DNA of 32,163 nt from positions 1 through 32,163 of the forward strand of contig SKSE01000015.1 in the NCBI GenBank assembly GCA_007118135.1, given 5' to 3'. Origin of the DNA: Bacteroidales bacterium. GTDB lineage: Bacteria; Bacteroidota; Bacteroidia; Bacteroidales; UBA7960. Of the stretch, positions 26,137-32,163 are shown one piece after another. The notes under the pieces were generated by a model that was given only the letters and a program-made list of their open reading frames with translations, was not told the DNA's origin and made no database searches. Numbering within the stretch: the stretch's first letter is position 1; every line of letters begins with the position of its first letter. The position numbers and the translations under genes are program-made.

Positions 26137-27012
26137 TTACAACACATTCATGAGTTGCTCTTTTATCTTTTCCAGTTCATCCTTCATTTGAACGACTATC
26201 TTCTGAATTTCAGCATCATTGGCCTTACTTCCAATAGTATTGATTTCACGTCCTATTTCCTGTGATATAAACCCTAGTTTTTTACCTCCTGTATTTGTTT
26301 CATGAAGGGTTTCATTAAAATAATCCAGGTGTTTTCTTAATCTTACCTTTTCCTCAGTAATATCAAGTTTTTCAAGATAAAAAATTACCTCCTGCTCAAA
26401 CCGGTTTTCGTCTGTTTTTACATTTTCACCCATTTCTTTTAGCGAGCGATAAATCCTGTCTTTAACTGTATTTATTCTCTCCTTTTCAAAGGGAATAATC
26501 TCTTCAAGCAGGTTTCTGATCTTTTTTTCTCTTTTCAGTATATCGTTATAGAGATGCTCCCCTTCTGAACGCCGATACTCATTGGTCTGTTCCGTTGCAT
26601 CTTTAACAGTCTGTTCAATTACCTCCCATTCTTCAGATGATACTTCTTCCTGTTGGGTTTTTAGGACATCGGGCAGTCTAAGCAGGTCTGGTAAAAAATC
26701 ATCGGATATCTGTGTATCAAGCCTGGCGGCCACATCTTTCAGTTCCTGAAAGTATTTCATGAGCATAGGTTTATTGATGGCACAGCTTGTTTGTGCACCC
26801 TCCTGCTCAACAGTAATTACCAGTTCTATCTTTCCACGTTCCATGGATGAACTTAGCATATTGCGGAAAATATTTTCGCGTTCACGATAAATATTTGGAG
26901 TTTTGATATTCAAATCAAGGTTTTTACTATTGAGAGACCTGATTTCAACCTTTATAGTTTTATCGCCAAAACGGCAAACAGATTTGCCGTAGCCTGTCAT
27001 AGAATTAATCAT
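26137..27012 (-). CDS. yicC: YicC/YloC family endoribonuclease
   Basis: A 291-residue protein of usual YicC length. The N-terminal SMTGYGK and the C-terminal QEIGREINTIGSKAND and EKIKEQLMNV segments are the family signatures; the middle is rich in charged helices. E. coli YicC is an endoribonuclease involved in small-RNA turnover. The ATG at 27012 is used, giving MINSMTGYG, but the -7 element at 27027-27034 would leave a leader of only about 6-9 bases; the second in-frame ATG at 27000 (MTGYGK) is therefore also plausible. It leads the yicC-gmk-nadD operon. Confidence 0.93.
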   Translation of the reverse strand: MINSMTGYGKSVCRFGDKTIKVEIRSLNSKNLDLNIKTPNIYRERENIFRNMLSSSMERGKIELVITVEQEGAQTSCAINKPMLMKYFQELKDVAARLDTQISDDFLPDLLRLPDVLKTQQEEVSSEEWEVIEQTVKDATEQTNEYRRSEGEHLYNDILKREKKIRNLLEEIIPFEKERINTVKDRIYRSLKEMGENVKTDENRFEQEVIFYLEKLDITEEKVRLRKHLDYFNETLHETNTGGKKLGFISQEIGREINTIGSKANDAEIQKIVVQMKDELEKIKEQLMNVL

Positions 27013-27026
27013 AAAGCATTTTTTTG

Positions 27027-27034
27027 CAAACCTA
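27027..27034 (-). promoter_or_regulatory. -7 promoter element for yicC-gmk-nadD
   Basis: The minus strand reads TAGGTTTG, followed by C as before tex and the dipeptidase gene. It lies very close to the yicC start, suggesting a nearly leaderless transcript. A TTTG is found upstream at too short a spacing (12 bases). Confidence 0.5.
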
Positions 27035-27083
27035 ATGGATTTTTTCCAAAACCCCGTTTTTTTTAAATCATAAACATATAAAT

Positions 27084-27113
27084 AAAAAAGGCCCTGAAAC
27101 CAGAGCCTTTTTT
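27084..27113 (-). terminator. Rho-independent terminator of the glycosyltransferase operon
   Basis: A 13-base-pair stem (with one G-T pair) and a four-base loop, ending in six T on the minus strand and beginning with six A, 23 bases after the glycosyltransferase stop. The T-rich arms make it work in either direction. It separates this operon from yicC. Confidence 0.85.
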
Positions 27114-27135
27114 AAAACTTATATCATTCTTCTAC

Positions 27136-28620
27136 TTAAGCTACCTGACCCCGCTCTGTTATCATTTCATCATTGTTCTCATCTTCATCTTCTTTTTTCT
27201 CTTCTTCTGAGAAACCAACCCTGTCCATTGAACCCCATGTTTTTTCACCTATGAAGTATTTGAAGTTTCCTCTTATACTAAACATAAGTATGAAAGGGTG
27301 GTAGAAGATGGGTTCGAGCATAGCGGTAAAGAGCATGATTACAATTTCACGTTTCCGTTTATACCGGTGGAAAGACAATTCTTCAAAAAGAATTGCCCAG
27401 TGCGAAAGTGTCACTGCAAAAAAGTAAACCACAGCCAAAAGCAGGAAAAAAAATGGCCAGTTGGGTATTCCCAGTATGGCAATAATGATAAAATAGATGA
27501 TTCCTATAAATTCCATAATGGGAGCAAACCATTCAAAGAAGAACCAGTATGGATGCCCCAGAAGCCCGAGGCTTTTGTACTTTGGATTAAAAAATAACCT
27601 GAAATGCATGAAGAGACTTTCCATATTTCCTCTTGTCCACCGGTCACGTTGTCTTCCCAAAACCTTAAGCGATGCAGGCACCTCTGTCCAGCATAACGGG
27701 TCGGGAATATAAATTACTCTGTATTTCTCTTTCTGCTCAGACATATATCGGCGCATGCGGACAATAAGCTCCATATCTTCGCCCACCAAATTGGTGTTGT
27801 AACCTCCAACTTTCAAAACTATTTCGCGATTAAACATCCCAAAGGCTCCGGATACCAGCAACAAACCATTAAGTTTGCTCCAGGCCATACGTCCCATAAG
27901 GAAGGAACGTGTATATTCAAGCACCTGTACACGGGGAATAAACCTTTTGGGTAATTTAACTTCAGTAATGCGCCCTTCTTCAATTTTACAGGAGTTGGCA
28001 ATTCGGATTACCCCGCCCGAAGCAATAATTTTACGCTTGGTTTCTTCCAGGAAAGGCTTGGCCATAATTAGCAATGCATCTTCAACAAGAACTGAATCCA
28101 CATCTACAACAGAGATAAATTCTTTTTGTGAGAAGTTAGTGCCTGCATTGAGAGCATCAGCTTTACCCCCGTTTTCTTTATCTATCACCACCAGTTTATT
28201 AAAAGCCTTGTTTCGTGATTTATAAATCGCCTTGATGGGTTTTGTGCCTATTTTTTGTTCATAAATAACATCAACAGGCTCAAGATTATAGGCCTTTATA
28301 ACTTTCTTCATTGTATCATCTGTGCTCCCATCGTTAACTATTATTACTTCAAAATCATTATAATGAAGCGACATAAGACTTCTGATATTATCAATAATCG
28401 TCTTTCCTTCATTATATGCGGGTGCAATTACCGAAATGGATGGTGCCAGTGGTGATGACAGCAAAACCTTATAGTCGATATAAGAGTTTTTCCGGATATA
28501 TTGCAGCATGGATAAAGCTGAAAAACCAGCCAGTGCAACATATGACCCAAAGATGAAAATGGTAATGATAATTATACCATTTTCAATAAAAAATTGAAGG
28601 GTTCTGAAAAATTCTATCAT
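27136..28620 (-). CDS. Processive family 2 glycosyltransferase, membrane polysaccharide synthase
   Basis: A 494-residue inner membrane protein: one N-terminal membrane helix (about 15-38), a cytoplasmic GT-A domain (about 60-330) and about three C-terminal helices (about 360-386, 389-412, 427-449). All signatures of processive synthases such as PgaC, BcsA and hyaluronan synthase are present: VNDGSTDDT (Asp97), VVDVDS (DxD at 173-175), VGEDMEL (Asp282 as base) and QRDRW (324-328, the QxxRW motif). It should polymerise a beta-linked sugar from a UDP-sugar; which sugar is not readable. No PilZ domain is seen. The C-terminus is a very acidic tail (EEEKKEDEDENND). It follows the HEAT gene by two bases. 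Confidence 0.9.
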   Translation of the reverse strand: MIEFFRTLQFFIENGIIIITIFIFGSYVALAGFSALSMLQYIRKNSYIDYKVLLSSPLAPSISVIAPAYNEGKTIIDNIRSLMSLHYNDFEVIIVNDGSTDDTMKKVIKAYNLEPVDVIYEQKIGTKPIKAIYKSRNKAFNKLVVIDKENGGKADALNAGTNFSQKEFISVVDVDSVLVEDALLIMAKPFLEETKRKIIASGGVIRIANSCKIEEGRITEVKLPKRFIPRVQVLEYTRSFLMGRMAWSKLNGLLLVSGAFGMFNREIVLKVGGYNTNLVGEDMELIVRMRRYMSEQKEKYRVIYIPDPLCWTEVPASLKVLGRQRDRWTRGNMESLFMHFRLFFNPKYKSLGLLGHPYWFFFEWFAPIMEFIGIIYFIIIAILGIPNWPFFFLLLAVVYFFAVTLSHWAILFEELSFHRYKRKREIVIMLFTAMLEPIFYHPFILMFSIRGNFKYFIGEKTWGSMDRVGFSEEEKKEDEDENNDEMITERGQVA

Positions 28621-28622
28621 GA

Positions 28623-30005
28623 TTATTGGTTTTGTTTTACATTTATTATCATGTTACTAAGCGTGGTATCGGCATCTTTAGAAAGCTCATCCAACTGATT
28701 GTTACCTTCCTGTCCAAGCGAAGTAAGCATTTGCAGTGCAAGCATCCTGATTTTGAAAGAGTTGTCAGGGTCCCGGATAACATCTGCAAGGAATGGTAAA
28801 TCATCGGCTGAAACAACAGGATCAAGAGATTCAATAATTTCATAGCGAATCCTTCTGGGTAAAAGATCCTCAAGACTTTTTGCTTCAATTAAACCTGGTT
28901 TCTTATCCTTATCTTTTTCTTCAAACTCCCTGAGTATCTCCTGCAAGCGGTAGGTTTCATCTCTGTAAAGTAGTTTAAGTTCAGGGATGTAATCTACAGA
29001 TTCCATAGGTTTCAACGCTTTTGTAGCAGCCAGTCTGATTTCGGGATACTCATGAAAAAGTAGTTGCTTAACCCTTGGAATCGTTTGCACATGCTTAAAA
29101 AGCATAATCATACGTAAAGCAAACATAATAACTGAATAATTATCGCTATCAAGCCAGGGTTCAAAAGAGTCAATATTAATCTGGTGATAAACAAGAGTAT
29201 CGTAAATGTTTATCATTTCCCAGTCAGAAAGTTCATATGTAAGGTCATTCAGAAATGCAAGAGGCTCTTCTTCAGAAAGCTTCACCATGGCAACCTGAGC
29301 TTCTACACGAATATTTGGGTTTTTTGAATTGGTGAAACTTAAAATGTAATCATTTGCATCTTTTACATCCATCTGTGCCACTTCGCGAAATCCTTTGGAT
29401 TTGGTATGCCAACGTCTGTTGTAAACCTTTCGGAGAGAATCCTTATGTAAATCCATGTCAAAGTAAAGGTCGCGCAATTTTGATGCAGCTTCACCATATA
29501 GATTTGAGTGCAAAAATCTTAATTCATCAATTAAAATCTGCCTGTTTTTTATGTTATTTACACCACGAAATGCAACAGATTGAATCTCATCATTGAACAG
29601 AAAATCGGCCAGTTGCTCCTGGTATTCCTGTTTAAGAACCTGGTCTCTTTTCCATCTTCTGGATTTAACCTGACGGTTAACAATAATAACCACAAACAAA
29701 ACCAAAAGACTGATGAGAAGATAAGCAAGAATTACAAGAAGAACCTTAACCTTGAGGGGTGCCTCAATGTAGACGGTTCTGATACGTTGCCAAATGCTTT
29801 GCGAATCATTATTACCTAAAACAGTCAGAGCTTCACTTTCGCTGTTAAACAAATTTAATATATTGTCGGATGAAATAAATTGCAAAACAACCTGCTCCCT
29901 GAAAACCGGCACTACTTCTGCTGAAGACCTGGTAATATTAAAAGTCATCTGTATAAAGAAGACTGCAATGACTGTAAAAAGGATTTTTTTTCCGGATAAT
30001 ACCAT
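28623..30005 (-). CDS. HEAT-repeat protein with signal peptide and one transmembrane helix
   Basis: A 460-residue protein I cannot assign to a named function. It begins with a signal-like hydrophobic segment (about 7-28, ending near SSAE), a short presumably periplasmic part (29-85), a strong membrane helix (about 87-110, LVILAYLLISLLVLFVVIIV), a basic stretch (VKSRRWKRD) that places the remainder in the cytoplasm, and then helical pairs with HEAT-like spacing from about 200 to 450 (for example NPNIRVEAQVAMVKLSEE and YPEIRLAATKALKPM). HEAT scaffolds usually bind proteins. Located between the outer membrane barrel gene and the glycosyltransferase gene with gaps of 38 and two bases, it probably links or regulates the synthase. 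Confidence 0.82.
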   Translation of the reverse strand: MVLSGKKILFTVIAVFFIQMTFNITRSSAEVVPVFREQVVLQFISSDNILNLFNSESEALTVLGNNDSQSIWQRIRTVYIEAPLKVKVLLVILAYLLISLLVLFVVIIVNRQVKSRRWKRDQVLKQEYQEQLADFLFNDEIQSVAFRGVNNIKNRQILIDELRFLHSNLYGEAASKLRDLYFDMDLHKDSLRKVYNRRWHTKSKGFREVAQMDVKDANDYILSFTNSKNPNIRVEAQVAMVKLSEEEPLAFLNDLTYELSDWEMINIYDTLVYHQINIDSFEPWLDSDNYSVIMFALRMIMLFKHVQTIPRVKQLLFHEYPEIRLAATKALKPMESVDYIPELKLLYRDETYRLQEILREFEEKDKDKKPGLIEAKSLEDLLPRRIRYEIIESLDPVVSADDLPFLADVIRDPDNSFKIRMLALQMLTSLGQEGNNQLDELSKDADTTLSNMIINVKQNQ

Positions 30006-30043
30006 GAGCTGAAACTATAAATTCACAATTTTGCTGGTTATTT

Positions 30044-31354
30044 TTAAAAACGATAAATCAGACCACCTTCGAAGACCACCGGATCACCCCACAGAACTTC
30101 TGAAACATCTGAATCGTAGAATTTATATCCTACACCTGCCTTTAGTAAAAATCTCTGAGAAAATTTGTGTTGATAGGTAAGCATGGCTTCAAACAAGGTG
30201 CCTCCCAAATCATAAACTTCTCCTCCAATAAATCTGTCAAAATCTGCGGAGAACCCTCTTCCGAGCATCAGATTCAGATAATGGTCCGATGTGCTGAAAA
30301 ATCTTCTTAAAGTAAGGAAATATGACTGTGCATCGGGGTCACTTCCGTCTGATGAAAAAGAGAAATAGGGTCGGAATGAGAAATAGTACTTTTTTAAATA
30401 CTTACTCAAAGAGCCAGTCAAGATCAAAAGGTCTTTATTATCAAAATTCAGCAGCCTGAAGCCTGCAGATAATTCCCATGATGACGGCAGCGCCTGGAAA
30501 AGCTCAAATCCAAAACGGGTAAATGGAAAAATCTCACTCTCTGGGGCAACTCCTGCATTGAGGTAAAGATAAGTGCCAGGTCTTACGGTCGGATATGCAT
30601 CCAGCTCAATTTGCCAGTCATTAATACCATAACGATTGGCCACATTAGTTCTTAATACCGTAGGGCCAAAAACCCTGGTTCTTCTGCCCATCTCAGCATA
30701 AAACAAATGCCATGGATCACCTTCTGATTCAATAAAATAATATCCTTTATATCCCAAACCTATATGATTCAAATACCTTGTGGTTTCTATGGTGTTCAGC
30801 AAATCTTTCGCTTCGCGGTAAGTAGGATCAAGATCAAGAATCTGGTTAATAATAACAACTGCAGCCGTTTCGTCTCCTGACTCCTTCAGCGCCAATGCTT
30901 TGCGGTATAACAAATGAGTGTTGTTCGGATGGTCTACAAGAGCAATATCAATATACCTCATTGCATCTTCAAAGTTCTTTGACCACATTTCTACATCAAT
31001 TAAAGCATATAACGCATCTCTGTTTCCAGGAACTTTCTCACGTAATTCTTTCAATATTACTCTCGCATCATCATAGCTACCCTCCCATGCATAGGTTCTT
31101 GCTTTAAGGATTGCTGCATCATGATATTCAGGATGCGTCCTTAATATCTCTTTGCACAACTCTCTTGCCTGAGCATACAGTTGATTATTTGCTAAATCAC
31201 GGGCCCTGTTGAATGTAATATCAGGATTTGCAGAGCCCCTTAGTGCCTGAGCATAAGAATCGGATACCGCAAAGGTAAATACCAGTAAAAGAAAGCTAAT
31301 GAAAAAGGTGAGCTTTATTGGTATGGTTACTAAAATCTGGTTGTAGGATTTCAT
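30044..31354 (-). CDS. TPR and YaiO-like outer membrane beta-barrel protein
   Basis: A 436-residue exported protein. A signal peptide (about 1-36, hydrophobic core FFISFLLLVFTFAV, cleavage near SYAQ) is followed by tetratricopeptide repeats (about 45-195, with FNRARDLANNQLYAQARELC and further repeats) and a beta-strand-rich domain of alternating aromatic residues (about 196-436) ending in GLIYRF, a terminal-Phe barrel signal. The barrel resembles the YaiO family. A periplasmic TPR joined to an outer membrane barrel is the layout of PgaA and AlgK/AlgE-type polysaccharide exporters. It is the first gene of the set with the HEAT and glycosyltransferase genes, so it is a good candidate for the outer membrane port. 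Confidence 0.85.
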   Translation of the reverse strand: MKSYNQILVTIPIKLTFFISFLLLVFTFAVSDSYAQALRGSANPDITFNRARDLANNQLYAQARELCKEILRTHPEYHDAAILKARTYAWEGSYDDARVILKELREKVPGNRDALYALIDVEMWSKNFEDAMRYIDIALVDHPNNTHLLYRKALALKESGDETAAVVIINQILDLDPTYREAKDLLNTIETTRYLNHIGLGYKGYYFIESEGDPWHLFYAEMGRRTRVFGPTVLRTNVANRYGINDWQIELDAYPTVRPGTYLYLNAGVAPESEIFPFTRFGFELFQALPSSWELSAGFRLLNFDNKDLLILTGSLSKYLKKYYFSFRPYFSFSSDGSDPDAQSYFLTLRRFFSTSDHYLNLMLGRGFSADFDRFIGGEVYDLGGTLFEAMLTYQHKFSQRFLLKAGVGYKFYDSDVSEVLWGDPVVFEGGLIYRF

Positions 31355-31675
31355 CTGGATAAAACTAATTTAAGTTATTGGTCAGATGGAACTTACATGA
31401 ATGAGCTTATTCATTGTCTTTTTTGAGCCCGGTAATCATCTAAGTTTCATTCGAAAATAATTTACTTATGTCATTTGTCGAATAGAACCTGCATGATTTA
31501 TATTTTCATTATAATTTGGAGTAATCATTTCCCATGCAAGTTTCATTATTTACAGGTTTTTAAAAAAATCACGCAAATATCATTATCTAACAGTTCATTT
31601 TTATTCTGATTCAAAAAAAGTGGATTGCAGTTTGAAATTTTTTAAACCAAAACTGAAAGACCGTTTAATATAGTT
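31355..31675. other. Regulatory-looking region before the polysaccharide operon
   Basis: 321 bases with no gene. It holds a degenerate direct repeat with a period of about 96 bases (see separate entry), an inverted repeat ATGAAT-N6-ATTCAT at 31397-31414, and a weak minus-strand -7 candidate TATTTTCG at 31452-31459. No terminator is evident after the response regulator, so read-through into the operon is possible. Confidence 0.5.
31389..31555. repeat. Degenerate direct repeat, period about 96 bases
   Basis: GAACTTACATGA at 31389 matches GAACCTGCATGA at 31485, and AAGTTTCATT at 31442 recurs at 31538: both offsets are exactly 96. TAATCAT recurs as well (31433 and 31522, offset 89, so one unit has a small insertion after it). 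ATTTAC follows the second block in both copies. Confidence 0.5.
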
Positions 31676-32041
31676 TCACCTTTTAAGAAGAAACCTTTTT
31701 ACCCTAATTGAAAGCTCATTGGGGCTAAATGGCTTGGTAAGATAATCATCAGCTCCAAGTTTAAAAGCTTCAATAATTGTTTCCTCATTACCTACTTTAG
31801 ATAATACGATAATAGGCGTTGATTTACTCAACTCATTTCTGGTTAAATTAATAATTTCCAGTCCACCTGTAAATGGCATCAGAAGGTCTGTAATGATAAG
31901 GTCAAATTCATCCGTTTTTATCTTTTCACTGGCAGAGCGACCATCATTGGCGACCTCTACCTGATAACCCTCTCTTTGCAATTTGTGCTCAATTGCCTTG
32001 ATCATCATGAAATCATCCTCGCACACTAATATTTTTGCCAT
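31676..32041 (-). CDS. Single-domain response regulator (CheY-like receiver)
   Basis: A 121-residue receiver with no output domain. All key residues are present: acidic pocket CEDD (Glu8, Asp9, Asp10), phosphoacceptor Asp52 in ITDLLMP, switch Ser81 in VLSK and Lys103 in LTKPF. It probably acts by protein contact or as a phosphorelay intermediate. It lies 321 bases upstream of the TPR-barrel gene on the same strand, and may control the polysaccharide locus; that is inference. The two orphan sensor kinases at 5548-10872 are possible but unproven partners. The ATG at 32041 is standard and a -7 element lies about 50 bases upstream. Confidence 0.93.
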   Translation of the reverse strand: MAKILVCEDDFMMIKAIEHKLQREGYQVEVANDGRSASEKIKTDEFDLIITDLLMPFTGGLEIINLTRNELSKSTPIIVLSKVGNEETIIEAFKLGADDYLTKPFSPNELSIRVKRFLLKR

Positions 32042-32088
32042 AATAGTTTTATTTTAAGATATTGAATTTAGCCAGGTTTTATAGTTGT

Positions 32089-32096
32089 CAAATATA
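32089..32096 (-). promoter_or_regulatory. -7 promoter element for the response regulator gene
   Basis: The minus strand reads TATATTTG, a full match to TAnnTTTG, giving a leader of about 40 bases. The AT-richness makes chance matches likely and no -33 element is clear. Confidence 0.4.
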
Positions 32097-32163
32097 TTAT
32101 ACTGATGTGATAATCTTGTAAGTATTTCACAGAATAATTCATATACTCCATCTTTTTATTATG

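Overview
The window looks like a stretch of a Bacteroidota chromosome, most likely a Bacteroidales/Marinilabiliales-type anaerobe or facultative organism. The reasons are AT-rich DNA, short intergenic gaps, several genes preceded by the Bacteroidota -7 promoter element TAnnTTTG and lacking a clear Shine-Dalgarno, a GldA-type ABC ATPase, a YaiO-type outer membrane protein, and the gene orders rsgA-dtd-mazG and yicC-gmk-nadD. I see no rRNA, tRNA, CRISPR array, insertion sequence or prophage.

Layout. 1-1528 (-): 5' two thirds of tex, cut by the window edge. 1763-5547 (+): a compact carotenoid operon with a CrtI-type desaturase, phytoene synthase CrtB and a second desaturase resembling CrtD. 5548-10872 (-): two large multi-PAS sensor kinases; the distal one is a hybrid with a degenerate N-terminal receiver and a functional-looking C-terminal receiver. 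11184-16165 (+): M20 dipeptidase, long-chain acyl-CoA synthetase and UDP-glucose dehydrogenase, each probably its own unit. 16168-17877 (-): der and a small S4-domain gene. 18193-19383 (+): a phosphofructokinase with the residues of the PPi-dependent type. 19473-21412 (-): rsgA, dtd and a MazG-like pyrophosphohydrolase. 21556-24896 (+): Gfo/Idh/MocA oxidoreductase, gldA-like ATPase and metK. 24930-27012 (-): yicC, gmk, nadD. 27136-32041 (-): a single-receiver response regulator, then a tight set encoding a TPR/YaiO-like outer membrane barrel, a signal-peptide/one-TM/HEAT-repeat protein and a processive family 2 glycosyltransferase.

Most of the window is housekeeping. The most interesting part is the right end, which reads as a synthase-dependent exopolysaccharide synthesis and export locus: the glycosyltransferase polymerises at the inner membrane, the YaiO-like TPR-barrel would be the outer membrane port (compare PgaA with PgaC, or E. 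coli yaiO beside yaiP), and the HEAT membrane protein would be an unfamiliar linking or regulatory part. It lacks a visible PgaB-, BcsB- or PilZ-like partner. Smaller points of interest are ten 8-bp-phased degenerate repeats at 20348-20427, a ~96-bp degenerate direct repeat before the polysaccharide operon, two terminators built from the last codons of the opposing gene (mazG-like and nadD), and mutually exclusive hairpins in the pfk leader.
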